Below are positions 1 to 8,746 of a stretch of DNA of 21,226 nt, in pieces; the stretch's first letter is position 1; each line of letters begins with the position of its first letter. The position numbers were made by a program, and so were the translations under genes. The stretch spans positions 1 to 21,226 of the forward strand of contig JACZWN010000030.1 of assembly GCA_022572105.1 (NCBI GenBank). Reading direction: 5' to 3'. The notes under the pieces are model-generated. The model was given only the letters and a program-made list of their open reading frames with translations. It made no database searches and was not told where the DNA came from. The stretch comes from Pseudomonadota bacterium (GTDB lineage Bacteria > Pseudomonadota > Alphaproteobacteria > Kiloniellales > J153).

Positions 1-152
1 CCCGCGCACCGCGCCGCCCCACCCGATTAGTGTTAGACGCTGGAACCGCCCATGGCCACAAGGATTTGGCCCCGCACCGCGGGCGCCCGGCCCCGGGGCC
101 GGGCCGCGTCGAAATCCGCGGATCGACCCGCGCTCCCCTGGCGGCGCGAGCC

Positions 153-188
153 GGTCTTCGGCCCGGTCTTCGGCCCGGTCTTCGGCAT
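153..188. repeat. Three tandem copies of a 12-bp unit
   Basis: The unit GGTCTTCGGCCC occurs at 153-164, 165-176 and, with its last bases changed, 177-188. It lies in the non-coding leader before the efflux adaptor gene. A 12-bp period keeps any reading frame open, which explains the short repetitive frame on the minus strand here. The remainder of 1-247 shows no convincing gene. TTGACT at 188-193 resembles a -35 box but has no good -10 partner. Confidence 0.7.
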
Positions 189-247
189 TGACTTGGGCAC
201 CGGAATTGGCTGAATCTCCCGTGCAAGTACACTGGGTAGTTTACCTG

Positions 248-1396
248 GTGCCGCCGGTATCATGGGAGGCCGTCCCGATCGCCCGCAATCCCAAGGCTTT
301 GCTCTTCCTTGCGCTCGCGCTCGGCCTGGCCGGCGCGCCTTGGCCCGGACCGGCTTCGGCCCAGGGCGAGGCCATGCTGGTCCGGGTCGACACGGTCAGG
401 TGGGTGCCGCTGTCCCAGACGGTGCCGGTGATCGGCCGGCTGGTCGCCCAGCAGGCCGGCGTCGTGGCCGCCCGGATCAACGGCCCGGTCGAGGCCTTCC
501 GGGTCGAGGTCGGCGACCGGATCGAGGCCGGCCAGACGATCGCCGTGCTCAATGCCGCCGCGCTCGAGGCACGGCGCGACCTTTACGCCGGCCGGCTGAA
601 CGAGGCGCGCGCCGAGCTGTCGATCGAGAAGGCGCAGCTGACGCTCGCCCGCCAGGACCACAAGCGCCTCGAGAAACTCAAGAAATCGGCGGCCTTCAGT
701 CAGGCGCGCTTCGACGACGCCAGGCAGAGGGTGGTCATCGCCAAGGCCGAGATGCACCAGGCGGAGACCGCCATCGTCAGCGCCAAGGCGGACCTCGTGC
801 TGGCCGAGATCAACCTCTACAACGCTGAGATCCGGGCGCCCTATGCCGGCGTCGTGACCGAGCGCCTGACCGAGACCGGCGCCTTCGTCCAGGTTGGCGA
901 GCCGGTCATCCGCATGATCGGCGACCGGACCCTGGAGGTCGAAGCCGACGTGCCGTTCCAGCATCTGGGCGGGTTGGAGCCCGGCATCGAGGTCCGTCTG
1001 CGGCTCGATGACGGCACCGAACACAGCGCCGTGGTGCGCGCCCTGGTGCCCTCGGAGAACCCGCTGACCCGCACCCGGCCCGTGCGCTTCGTCCCCAACA
1101 TCGGCAAGACGCTCAGGCCGCTCGCACACGAACAGAGCGTGACCCTGAGCATCCCCATCGGGCCGGCGCGGCAGGTGCTCTCCGTGCACAAGGACGCCGT
1201 CATCAAGCGGCAAGGCCAGGACATCGTCTTCGTCGTCGCCGGCGAGGGGGTCGAGGCGCGCCCGGTCCAGTTGGGCGTGGCCGTGGGCAGCCGCTTCGAG
1301 GTCCTGAGCGGCCTGAGCCAGGGTGACCAGGTCGTGGTGCGCGGCAACGAGCGCTTGCGCCCCGGCGCCAAGGTCCGGGTCGTCGGAGAGTCCTGA
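248..1396 (+). CDS. RND efflux periplasmic adaptor (membrane fusion protein, HlyD/AcrA type)
   Basis: This is the periplasmic adaptor that would link the inner-membrane RND pump encoded next to it to an outer-membrane channel. From the GTG at 248 it is about 382 residues. It begins with a basic stretch (ARNPK), a hydrophobic segment (LLFLALALGLAG) and a likely signal-peptidase site after ASA. Then come a lipoyl/barrel-sandwich half-motif (VGDRIEAGQTIAVLNA), a long Glu/Arg/Ala/Lys-rich helical hairpin, the second lipoyl half (IRAPYAGVVTERLTETGAFV), and beta-barrel and membrane-proximal domains ending in RGNERLRPGAKVRVVGES. The start is uncertain: TTG at 188 and GTG at 221 are in the same frame, but 248 gives the most normal signal peptide. 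The stop overlaps the pump start by one base, so the two are translationally coupled. No outer-membrane factor is present in the window, and the substrate cannot be told. Confidence 0.9.
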   Translation: MPPVSWEAVPIARNPKALLFLALALGLAGAPWPGPASAQGEAMLVRVDTVRWVPLSQTVPVIGRLVAQQAGVVAARINGPVEAFRVEVGDRIEAGQTIAVLNAAALEARRDLYAGRLNEARAELSIEKAQLTLARQDHKRLEKLKKSAAFSQARFDDARQRVVIAKAEMHQAETAIVSAKADLVLAEINLYNAEIRAPYAGVVTERLTETGAFVQVGEPVIRMIGDRTLEVEADVPFQHLGGLEPGIEVRLRLDDGTEHSAVVRALVPSENPLTRTRPVRFVPNIGKTLRPLAHEQSVTLSIPIGPARQVLSVHKDAVIKRQGQDIVFVVAGEGVEARPVQLGVAVGSRFEVLSGLSQGDQVVVRGNERLRPGAKVRVVGES

Positions 1397-4300
1397 TGAA
1401 CCTGATCCGCATCGCCATCGAGCGCCCCACCGCGGTGGTCGCGGCGGTCCTCATGGTGGTGATGTTCGGCATGGTGGCGCTCCAGACCATCCCGATCCAA
1501 CTGTCCCCGGACGTCAACCGGCCGGTGATCACGGTCACCACGCTGTGGCCCGGCGCCGCGCCGGCCGAGATCGAGCGCGAGATCCTGAACCGCCAGGAAG
1601 AGGAGATGGCCGGCCTGGAGGCCCTGCAATCCATTACCGGCCGCGCCGAGCCGGGGCGCAGCCGGCTGACCCTCGAGTTCAGCGTCGGCGCCAACATGGA
1701 CCGGGCGCTGCTGCTGGTCTCCAACCGCCTGGACCGGGTCTCGGGCTATCCCGACGAAGCCAACGAGCCGACGCTGGATACCGCGGGCAGCGAGGACAAC
1801 GCGATCGGCTGGTTCATCATCAACCGGACCGAAGGCAACGAGCGGCCGATCCACGAGTACGGCGACTTCGTCGAAGACATCGTCAAGGACCGGATCGAGC
1901 GCGTGCCCGGCATCAGCCGGGTCAACGTTTTCGGCGGCAGCGAGCGCGAGATTCAGATCACGGTGGAGCCGCAGCTGCTGGCCCGCTACGGCCTGACCGT
2001 CAGCGCCGTGATCCAGGCCCTGCGCGGCGCCAACGCCTCGATGACGGCCGGCGACGTAGAGGAGGGCAAGCGCCGCTACGTCACCCGCATCGAGGGCGCG
2101 CTCAACACGCTGGAGACGGTCCGCGAGGTCGTCCTACGCTCCTACGAGGACCCGGCCAGCGGGCGCCTGGCGCGCGTCACGCTCGGCGACATCGCCGAGG
2201 TGTCCTACGGCTACAAGGACCCGACGGCGACCATCCGTCTGCTCGGCGTGCCCTCGATCGCCTTCAACGCCATGCGCGAGACCGGGGCCAACGTGATCGA
2301 GATCATGCGCGGCGTCGCCGAGGCGATCGCCGAGCTCAACGAGTTCGCCTTGCCCAACGCCGGGCTCACGCTGCACCAGGTCTACGACGAGACGGTCTAC
2401 ATCAACTCGGCCATCGACCTGGTGCGCCAGAACATCTGGGTCGGGGGAACGCTGGCCATCATCGTCCTGCTGTTGTTCCTGCGCTCCCTGCGCGCGACCT
2501 TCGTGATCTCGATCGCGATCCCGGTTTCCGTGGTCGGCGCCTTCGTCGCCATGGCGGCGCTCGGCCGCTCGATCAACGTCATCTCGCTGGCCGGACTGGC
2601 CTTCGCGGTCGGCATGGTGGTGGACGCGGCCATCGTGGTGCTCGAAAACATCTACCGGCACCGGGAACTCGGCCACTCGGCCAGGGAGGCCGCCTATCTC
2701 GGCACCAAGCAGGTCTGGGGGGCGGTGCTGGTCTCGGCGCTCACCACCGTGATGGTCTTCATCCCGATCCTGGTCATGAAACTGGAGATCGGACAGTTGT
2801 TCCGCGACATCGCGGTGGCGATCTCGGTCTCCGTGCTGCTTTCCCTCATCGTCTCCATCACCGTAATCCCGGCGCTCTCCAACCGGGTGTTCGGCGCCGG
2901 CCGGCGCCGCGACGGCGGCCGGAAACTCGTCCGGTTGCCGCTGCCCGGCTTGGATCACCTGGCGCGCGCCTTCGTGTTCCTGGTCATGGGACTGATCCGC
3001 GGCATGGTCAGAAGCCGCGTGCTGGCCTTTACCGTCGTCGCCGCGGTCACCGCGACGGCGGGCACCGCGGCCTGGCAGTACCTGCCCAAGCTCGAGTACT
3101 TGCCCGAGGGCAACCGCAACCTGGTGTTCGGCATTATCCTCCCGCCGCCGGGCTACAACCTGGCCACCATGACCGGGATCGCCGAGGAGATCGAGACCGC
3201 GATCAAACCGCACTGGGCGAGCGTCTCGGGCCCGGAGTCGGCGCCGGGAGAGCCGGTCAAGATGCAACGCTTCTTCTTCGTCGCCACGCGCGCCCGGACT
3301 TTTCTGGGCGCGGCCGCGGTCGATCCGCAACGCGCCGGCGAGCTGATCCCGGTGTTGCAAGAGCCGGTGTTCCGGGAACCGGGGACCTTCGGCTTCATCT
3401 CCCAGCCCTCGATCTTCGGCCGCGGCATCGGCGGCGGGCGCAAGATCGACCTGGACATCTCCGGCCAGGATCTCGAGGTCATCCTGGGCGTGGCCAGACG
3501 CGCCGCCGGCCTGGTCGTCCAGGCGCTGCCCTTGAGCCAGGGCCATCAGTTCCGCCCCAATCCGGGGCTCGAGCTGGGCGCGCCCGAGATACGCATCATC
3601 CCCGATCGGCTCAGGCTCGCCGACAACGGCGTGAGCGCGCGCGAACTGGGCGAGACGGTGGACGCCTTCAACGACGGACTGCGGGTCGCCGAGGTGACCG
3701 TGGGCAGCAAGCGTCTCGATCTCATTCTCCAGGGGCCCGACAGGAACGTCGCCCGGACCCAGGGCATCGCCGCCCTGCCGGTGGTGACCTCTTCGGGCCG
3801 GATCGTGCCGGTCAGCTCGCTCGCCAAGGTGCTGATCACCGCCGGCCCGACCGAGATCCGCCACCGCGAACGGTTCCGCACCGTGACTCTCGAGATCCGC
3901 CCGGCCCCGGGCGTCCCGCTCGAGGTGGCGCTCGACGCCATCAAGCAACAAGTGATCCAGCCGCTCGAGGCCGAGGGCCTGCCCGCGGGCATCAAGATCG
4001 GCCTCTCGGGAACCGCCGACAAGTTGAGCCAAACCTGGGACGCGATGCAATGGCAACTGTTGCTGGCGATCGCGATCGTCTATCTGGTCATGGCGGTGTT
4101 GTTCGAGAGCTTCATCTACCCGCTCATTATCCTGCTTTCGGTGCCGCTCGCCGCCGCCGGCGGCGTCGCCGGGCTGGTGGCGCTCAACACCTATCATTTC
4201 CAGCCGCTCGACATGCTGACCCTGCTCGGCTTCGTGATCCTGATCGGCATCGTGGTCAACAACGCGATCCTGCTCGTCCACCAGACGCTGCAGCACCTGC

Positions 4301-4620
4301 GCGAGGAGGGCATGCCGGCCGCCGAGGCCATACTGGAGGCGACCCGCAACCGCATCCGGCCGATCTTCATGTCGACGCTGACCAGCGTGTTCGGCATGAT
4401 GCCGCTGGTCGTGTCCCCCGGCGCCGGCTCCGAGCTTTACCGCGGACTCGGTTCGGTGGTCGTGGGCGGCTTGGCGCTTTCGGCGCTGCTCACCCTGCTC
4501 ATCGTGCCGGCGATGCTGACCATGCTGGTCGGGCCGCTCGAGGGCCGGCGCCGGCGCGCCGAGGAGCCCGAGGAGCCCGGACGCCGCGGCACCCGGCCCG
4601 AGCCGGCCCCCGGCGAGTGA
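1396..4620 (+). CDS. RND efflux transporter permease (AcrB/HAE-1-like)
   Basis: This 1074-residue inner-membrane proton-driven pump partners the adaptor upstream. The architecture is the duplicated RND fold: a first membrane helix near residues 10-30 (AVVAAVLMVVMFGMVALQ), a large periplasmic loop (porter and docking domains), a helix bundle around 340-500, a second first-helix-like segment near 540, a second loop, and a final bundle around 880-1050. The transmembrane-4 motif reads GMVVDAAIVVLENIYRH, with one aspartate (D410) where AcrB has the D407-D408 pair. The helix-10 position of AcrB K940 is asparagine in VVNNAILLVH (about N955-N956). The proton relay therefore differs from classical AcrB and resembles other RND subgroups. 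The ATG at 1396 overlaps the adaptor stop. The C-terminus is a charged Arg/Glu/Pro-rich tail. Substrate is unknown; drug or hydrophobic-compound efflux is an inference from the family. Confidence 0.95.
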   Translation: MNLIRIAIERPTAVVAAVLMVVMFGMVALQTIPIQLSPDVNRPVITVTTLWPGAAPAEIEREILNRQEEEMAGLEALQSITGRAEPGRSRLTLEFSVGANMDRALLLVSNRLDRVSGYPDEANEPTLDTAGSEDNAIGWFIINRTEGNERPIHEYGDFVEDIVKDRIERVPGISRVNVFGGSEREIQITVEPQLLARYGLTVSAVIQALRGANASMTAGDVEEGKRRYVTRIEGALNTLETVREVVLRSYEDPASGRLARVTLGDIAEVSYGYKDPTATIRLLGVPSIAFNAMRETGANVIEIMRGVAEAIAELNEFALPNAGLTLHQVYDETVYINSAIDLVRQNIWVGGTLAIIVLLLFLRSLRATFVISIAIPVSVVGAFVAMAALGRSINVISLAGLAFAVGMVVDAAIVVLENIYRHRELGHSAREAAYLGTKQVWGAVLVSALTTVMVFIPILVMKLEIGQLFRDIAVAISVSVLLSLIVSITVIPALSNRVFGAGRRRDGGRKLVRLPLPGLDHLARAFVFLVMGLIRGMVRSRVLAFTVVAAVTATAGTAAWQYLPKLEYLPEGNRNLVFGIILPPPGYNLATMTGIAEEIETAIKPHWASVSGPESAPGEPVKMQRFFFVATRARTFLGAAAVDPQRAGELIPVLQEPVFREPGTFGFISQPSIFGRGIGGGRKIDLDISGQDLEVILGVARRAAGLVVQALPLSQGHQFRPNPGLELGAPEIRIIPDRLRLADNGVSARELGETVDAFNDGLRVAEVTVGSKRLDLILQGPDRNVARTQGIAALPVVTSSGRIVPVSSLAKVLITAGPTEIRHRERFRTVTLEIRPAPGVPLEVALDAIKQQVIQPLEAEGLPAGIKIGLSGTADKLSQTWDAMQWQLLLAIAIVYLVMAVLFESFIYPLIILLSVPLAAAGGVAGLVALNTYHFQPLDMLTLLGFVILIGIVVNNAILLVHQTLQHLREEGMPAAEAILEATRNRIRPIFMSTLTSVFGMMPLVVSPGAGSELYRGLGSVVVGGLALSALLTLLIVPAMLTMLVGPLEGRRRRAEEPEEPGRRGTRPEPAPGE

Positions 4621-4644
4621 CCGCGGCGCTCGTCAAGGTATATA

Positions 4645-4872
4645 TCAACCGGCCTTGCGGATCTCGAAAATGAAGACGCCGTCCGTCTCGGCGGCGTTCA
4701 CGAGCTCGTGGCCCGTGGTCTTGCAGAAGGACCGGAAGTCCCGAACCGAGTCCGGGTCGGTGGCGTGGATCTCGATCACCTCGCCCGGTGCCAGCGCCTT
4801 CATGGCCTTGCGCGCACGCAGGACCGGCAGGGGGCAACGCAGGCCCTTGGTGTCGAGGATGGTAGCACTCAC
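4645..4872 (-). CDS. TusA-family sulfur carrier / sulfurtransferase
   Basis: This 75-residue protein matches the SirA/TusA/YeeD fold almost from end to end. The hallmark is near the N-terminus: LDTKGLRCPLPVLRARKAM, where the cysteine in the C-P-x-P box carries persulfide sulfur. The middle (LAPGEVIEIHATDPDSVRDF) and the C-terminal strand also fit the family. Such proteins relay sulfur for tRNA 2-thiolation, molybdenum cofactor or sulfur oxidation; the window does not show which. The start is GTG at 4872, preceded on the minus strand by a purine-rich GGGAGAAGAAA. It is convergent with the RND gene, separated by only 24 bases, and its 5' side faces the exported nuclease across a 243-base gap with no other gene that I can see. 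Confidence 0.92.
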   Translation of the reverse strand: MSATILDTKGLRCPLPVLRARKAMKALAPGEVIEIHATDPDSVRDFRSFCKTTGHELVNAAETDGVFIFEIRKAG

Positions 4873-5115
4873 CAGATTTCTTCTCCCACCGCGCGTGCCG
4901 CCGAATTTGCCGTGCGCGGGGACAATCTAGCAGGCCGCCCGCGCCGGGCAAACCGCCGACGATCAATTCGGTCGGCCCGCCTCCGGCACGCCGCGCAGGC
5001 CGAGGCCGCCGGCACACGGGAATTTGATTCATTGCGATTGGCGGAATTGCCAGGAAAACGATACAAAAAAACCAGCGTTACCGGATCACCCCTGGCGCGG
5101 AAAGGAAGGGTCGCG

Positions 5116-5655
5116 ATGAGTCTCGTAGCGCGAAGTCTGGTTCTCTTGCCGGTGGCGGTTGGGCTGCTCGCCATGATCGGCCATCCGGCCCTGGCCGAGA
5201 TGACGGGCAGGCCCAAGATCATCGACGGCGATACCATCGAGCTGCAGGGCCAAGCGATCCGCCTCTACGGCATCGACGCGCCGGAGCTGGGCCAGGCCTG
5301 CACGATCAAGGAGCGGACCTACGACTGCGGCATGGTCGCGCGAACGGCGCTGCTCGATCTCACCGCGGGGGTCGCGGTGACCTGCAAGATGGTATCGGCC
5401 AAGGTGGTGTCAGCGGAACCGGGTCGGGCCGCCGAGGACGGCCGGCCCGGGCGTTGCTTCGCCCAGGGCTACGACCTGGCCGAGGGCATGGCCTATACCG
5501 GCTGGGCGCTCGCGGTGCCCGAGGTCTCGGAGGGCTACCTGGTCTTCGAGGACCGGGCGCAAGCCGCGGGCCGCGGCCTGTGGAAAGGCCGTTTCGTCAC
5601 GCCCTGGGATTGGCGCGGCGGCGCCCGCCTAGCGGTGCAAGGCGCCGCCGAGTGA
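5116..5655 (+). CDS. Exported thermonuclease-family (SNase-like) protein
   Basis: This is a 179-residue staphylococcal-nuclease-like protein. Residues 1-27 form a signal peptide (hydrophobic LVLLPVAVGLLAMIG, cleavage after ALA), so it acts in the periplasm or outside. The OB-fold core starts at IIDGDTIELQGQAIRLYGIDAPE. The SNase active-site triad can be matched: Arg49 (R35 in the S. aureus enzyme), Glu57 (E43, in DAPE) with Asp54, and Arg113 (R87) in GRCFAQG. Several cysteines (62, 71, 90, 114) could form disulfides after export. The ATG at 5116 is preceded by a good ribosome-binding sequence, AAAGGAAGGG, at 5101-5110. An upstream in-frame extension exists but has no signal-peptide logic. Many alphaproteobacterial relatives are uncharacterised, so phosphodiesterase activity on DNA or RNA is inferred from the family and the conserved residues. 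Confidence 0.9.
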   Translation: MSLVARSLVLLPVAVGLLAMIGHPALAEMTGRPKIIDGDTIELQGQAIRLYGIDAPELGQACTIKERTYDCGMVARTALLDLTAGVAVTCKMVSAKVVSAEPGRAAEDGRPGRCFAQGYDLAEGMAYTGWALAVPEVSEGYLVFEDRAQAAGRGLWKGRFVTPWDWRGGARLAVQGAAE

Positions 5656-5899
5656 GCGCCGTTGTAAATTGTAAATTACTATTATTTTTAGGTGTTTATT
5701 AGACGTTTTTCGAGTATTTTCTGAGGTCTCTCGGCACGCGCTACGGCGACAAGTTCCAAGTCCCTTTCCAAGCGATCCGAATCCTCCGAATCCCGCAACC
5801 GCTTGCTCCGCGCATCCGCGCCGCGGACAATGACGCCCGGGGGGCGTCGGGCAAGGCACCGGAAACCTGAACGGCGGAAGCGGAACGGCGAACGGAGAG
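5656..5899. other. Intergenic gap with an A+T-rich island
   Basis: Between the nuclease and the oxygenase, bases about 5661-5720 are strikingly A+T-rich in an otherwise G+C-rich window. The island includes a 7-base direct repeat TTGTAAA at 5662-5668 and 5669-5675. This may be the promoter region for the oxygenase-queuosine run or the scar of an insertion. I could not place a convincing -35/-10 pair. A weak stem GGCGC/GCGCC (5641-5645, 5656-5660) ends the nuclease gene. Confidence 0.5.
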
Positions 5900-6544
5900 A
5901 TGGCGGCGGCAGATCCCTTTGCGGCGGATTACAGGCTACCCCCCGAGGCGCTCGCCATGGCGCTCGACCGCGCGCTCGCGCGCCTGGGCGAAGAGGACGC
6001 GGTCTCGCTTCCCCTGCTCGGGCTGCGCGCCTGCCGGCGCCTGATCGGCGCCACCGCCCACCTACCCTTCCGCCCCGCGACGCCCGTCGTTGGCGAGGGC
6101 GAAGACGCGGTGCATCAGGACTTCCATCTGTGCATGAGCTTTCCGGAGCGCAGCCTGTTCCACGCCTTCGCCGGCTCGCTCGGGCGCCTCGTCGACGCAA
6201 GCCTCGCCCGCCTCGATCCGGCGCCGCTGGCCCAGCCGTTCCGCTTCAACGACCTGGTCGTGCAGCGCTACCCGAAGGGCTCCCTCGGCATCACCGCGCA
6301 CCGGGACCACACCCGCTACCAGGGCCTGGTCGCGCTGGTCACGCTCGCCGGCACGGCCCGGTTTTTCGTCTGCGCCGAGCGCTCGGGACGGGGCGCGCGC
6401 GAGGTGCCCTGCCCGCCCGGCGACCTGTTGCTCATGCGCGCCCCGGGCTTCGCCGGGCGCCGCGACCGGCCGTTCCATTACCTCAGCGACGTGACCCAGG
6501 CGCGGCTCGCCCTCGGACTGCGCTACGACCTGCGCGCCGAGTAA
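5900..6544 (+). CDS. AlkB-like 2-oxoglutarate/Fe(II)-dependent oxygenase
   Basis: This is a 214-residue non-heme iron oxygenase. The facial triad is visible: His134 and Asp136 in ITAHRDHTRYQG and the distal His193 in RPFHYL. The 2-oxoglutarate-binding arginine is probably Arg208 in GLRYDLR. The stretch FNDLVVQRYPKGSLGITAHRD resembles the AlkB pattern (N-x-L-x-x-Y-x-x-G followed by H-x-D), and the terminal RYDLR resembles AlkB RYNLTFR but is shorter. The substrate cannot be read from the sequence: alkylated nucleic acid, modified tRNA or a small molecule are all possible. The ATG at 5900 follows AACGGAGAG. Its stop is only 7 bases before queA, so it heads the queuosine run. No signal peptide is present; the protein should be cytosolic. 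Confidence 0.82.
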   Translation: MAAADPFAADYRLPPEALAMALDRALARLGEEDAVSLPLLGLRACRRLIGATAHLPFRPATPVVGEGEDAVHQDFHLCMSFPERSLFHAFAGSLGRLVDASLARLDPAPLAQPFRFNDLVVQRYPKGSLGITAHRDHTRYQGLVALVTLAGTARFFVCAERSGRGAREVPCPPGDLLLMRAPGFAGRRDRPFHYLSDVTQARLALGLRYDLRAE

Positions 6545-6551
6545 ACGGCCT

Positions 6552-7616
6552 ATGCGCAGCGACGACTTCGACTTCGACCTGCCGCGCAAGCTGATCGCCC
6601 AGCACCCGGCCGTCCCGCGCGACGCGGCGCGGCTGCTGGTCGTCGGCAACGGCTTGCGCGACCGCGGCGTGCAGGACCGTGGCGTGCGCGACCTGCCCGC
6701 CTTGCTGCGCCCCGGCGACGTGATGGTGGTCAACGACACCCGGGTCATCCCGGCGCGCCTGTTCGGACGGCGCGGCGCGGCGAACGTCGAGGTAACGCTG
6801 ACCGAACCCGAGGAGACGGCCGGCGGCGGCGACCGCTGGCGCGCCTTCGCAAGGCCGGCCAAGCGACTCAGGCCCGGCGACCGGATCGAGTTCGGCGACC
6901 GCCTCTCGGCGCGGGTCGCGGCCAAGGGCGAACGCGGCGAGGTCACCCTGCTTTTCGATCCCGGCGCAACCGAACTGCGCGCCAAGCTGGAGCGCGTCGG
7001 GGCCATGCCGCTGCCGCCCTACATCCGGCGCGCACGCGGCGGGAGCGACCGCGACCGCGACGACTACCAGACGATCTTCGCCGCCAGGGACGGCGCCGTC
7101 GCCGCCCCGACCGCGGGACTGCATTTCACGCCCGAACTGTTGGCGGCGCTCGATGCGCGCGGCGTGGCCCGCGTCGTGGTCACGCTGCACGTGGGCGCGG
7201 GCACCTTCCTGCCGGTCACCGCGGCGGACCCGCACGACCACCGCATGCACGCCGAGTGGGGCGAGATCACGCCCGGCGCGGCCGCGGCGGTCAACGCCGC
7301 CAAGGCAAAGGGCGGGCGCGTGGTCGCGCTCGGCTCCACGGCGCTACGCCTCTTGGAGACGGCGGCGGACGATAAAGGCGATCTGCATCCCTTTACCGGC
7401 AAGACCGATATCTTCATCCTGCCGGGCTATCGCTTCCGCATCGTCGATCTCATGCTCACCAACTTCCACCTGCCGCGCTCGACGCTGTTCATGCTGGTCT
7501 GCGCCTTCGCCGGGACGGCGCGCATGAAGCGCGCCTACGCCCACGCGATGGAAGCGGGCTACCGCTTCTACTCCTACGGCGACGCCTGCCTGCTCGCCCC
7601 GGAGGCGCGGCCATGA
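6552..7616 (+). CDS. queA: S-adenosylmethionine:tRNA ribosyltransferase-isomerase (QueA)
   Basis: QueA transfers and rearranges the ribosyl part of S-adenosylmethionine onto preQ1 in tRNA, giving epoxyqueuosine at wobble position 34. The 354-residue length is typical. Family blocks are in the expected order: FDFDLPRKLIAQHP at the N-terminus, VMVVNDTRVIPARLFG, AAPTAGLHFTPELL, LHVGAGTFLPV, HAEWGEI, and the C-terminal FILPGYRFRIVDLMLTNFHL followed by STLFMLVCAFAG. The ATG at 6552 lies 7 bases after the oxygenase stop and has only a weak ribosome-binding site, suggesting coupling. Its 3' end overlaps tgt by four bases (ATGA). Confidence 0.97.
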   Translation: MRSDDFDFDLPRKLIAQHPAVPRDAARLLVVGNGLRDRGVQDRGVRDLPALLRPGDVMVVNDTRVIPARLFGRRGAANVEVTLTEPEETAGGGDRWRAFARPAKRLRPGDRIEFGDRLSARVAAKGERGEVTLLFDPGATELRAKLERVGAMPLPPYIRRARGGSDRDRDDYQTIFAARDGAVAAPTAGLHFTPELLAALDARGVARVVVTLHVGAGTFLPVTAADPHDHRMHAEWGEITPGAAAAVNAAKAKGGRVVALGSTALRLLETAADDKGDLHPFTGKTDIFILPGYRFRIVDLMLTNFHLPRSTLFMLVCAFAGTARMKRAYAHAMEAGYRFYSYGDACLLAPEARP

Positions 7617-8746
7617 GCGCGCCGGGCGTCGCCTTCGAGGTGCTCGCGCGCGACGGCGCGGCGCGGCGCGGCCGCCTGACGACCGCCCATGGGACGGTCA
7701 ACACCCCGGCCTTCATGGCGGTCGGCACCGCCGGCAGCGTCAAGGGCCTGACGCCCGAGGAGATCGCCGCGACCGGCACCGAGATCGTCCTCGGCAACAC
7801 CTATCACCTGATGCTGCGCCCCGGGCCGGAGCGCATCGCGCGCCTGGGCGGCCTGCACCGCTTCATGAGTTGGCCAAACCCGATCCTGACCGATTCCGGC
7901 GGCTACCAAGTCATGTCCCTGGCCGATCTGCGCCAGATCACCGAAGACGGCGTCACCTTCAAGTCGCACCTCGACGGCAGCCGTTACGCGCTGACCCCCG
8001 AACGCGCGGTCGAGATCCAGGCGCTCTTGGGTGCCGACATCGCCATGGTGCTGGACGAATGCACGCCCCATCCGGTCGACGAGGGATGCGCGGCCGAGTC
8101 CATGCGCCGCTCGCTCCGCTGGGCCGAGCGCTCGCTTGCCGCCTTCGAGGCCAGGCCGGGCCATGGCCTCTTCGGCATCGTCCAGGGCGCCATGATTCCC
8201 GAGCTGCGCCGCGAGTCGGCGGCGGGACTGGTCGAGATGGGCTTCGACGGCTACGCCCTCGGCGGCCTGGCCGTCGGCGAAGGCCGGGAGACCAGGCTCC
8301 AGATGATCGAGGAGACCGTCCCCGCGCTGCCCGCGGAGCGGCCGCGCTACCTCATGGGCGTCGGCAAGCCGGCGGACCTGGTCGAGGCGGTGGCGCGCGG
8401 CATCGACATGTTCGACTGCGTGCTGCCGACGCGCTCGGGCCGCACCGGCCAGGCCTTCACCCGGCGCGGCACGCTCAACATGAGCAACGCGCGCCACCGG
8501 GAGGACCCGCGTGCCGTCGACCCGGACTGCGGCTGCGCCACCTGCCGCAACCACGGCCGCGCCTACCTCCACCACCTGTTCCGCGCCGGCGAGATGCTCG
8601 GACCGGTGCTGTTGACCCGGCACAACCTGTATTACTATCAGGCGCTGATGGCGGCCCTGCGCGGCGCCATCCAGGCCGGGCGCCTCGGCGCGTTCATCGC
8701 CGCCTTCGAGGCCCAGCAGGCCGAAGGCGATTTGGAGCCGATATGA
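7613..8746 (+). CDS. tgt: tRNA-guanine(34) transglycosylase (Tgt)
   Basis: Tgt exchanges guanine-34 of GUN-anticodon tRNAs (Asp, Asn, His, Tyr) for preQ1. The 377-residue protein has the bacterial Tgt signature. Asp94 lies in LTDSGGYQVMSL, and the nucleophile Asp268 is in DMFDCVLPTRSGR. The zinc site is Cys306, Cys308, Cys311 (CGCATC) and His337 (TRHNLYYY). The preQ1 pocket motif GGLAVGEG is also present near 217-224. The ATG at 7613 overlaps the queA stop, and its own TGA overlaps the queF start, so the three genes are translationally coupled. Confidence 0.98.
   Translation: MSAPGVAFEVLARDGAARRGRLTTAHGTVNTPAFMAVGTAGSVKGLTPEEIAATGTEIVLGNTYHLMLRPGPERIARLGGLHRFMSWPNPILTDSGGYQVMSLADLRQITEDGVTFKSHLDGSRYALTPERAVEIQALLGADIAMVLDECTPHPVDEGCAAESMRRSLRWAERSLAAFEARPGHGLFGIVQGAMIPELRRESAAGLVEMGFDGYALGGLAVGEGRETRLQMIEETVPALPAERPRYLMGVGKPADLVEAVARGIDMFDCVLPTRSGRTGQAFTRRGTLNMSNARHREDPRAVDPDCGCATCRNHGRAYLHHLFRAGEMLGPVLLTRHNLYYYQALMAALRGAIQAGRLGAFIAAFEAQQAEGDLEPI

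Noticed and set aside
153..188. CRISPR-like repeat
   Set aside because: The copies are contiguous 12-base units without spacers.
33..263. Minus-strand 76-codon frame with PKTG repeats
   Set aside because: The repeat follows directly from the 12-base tandem repeat, and nothing else in it looks like a protein family.
2134..4296. 720-codon open frame antisense to the RND gene
   Set aside because: Its translation is dominated by Asp, Gln, His, Arg and Gly, with no membrane segment or motif. It is the expected antisense shadow of a G+C-rich gene.
1323..4673. Long second frame (1116 codons) on the plus strand across the RND gene
   Set aside because: It is Arg/Pro/Gly-rich without any domain, a by-product of strong third-position G/C in the real frame that starts at 1396.
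5656..5899. A preQ1 riboswitch ahead of the queuosine run
   Set aside because: I looked for a compact hairpin with an A-rich tail near the oxygenase start and could not draw a convincing pseudoknot. The nearest gene is also not a preQ1 gene.
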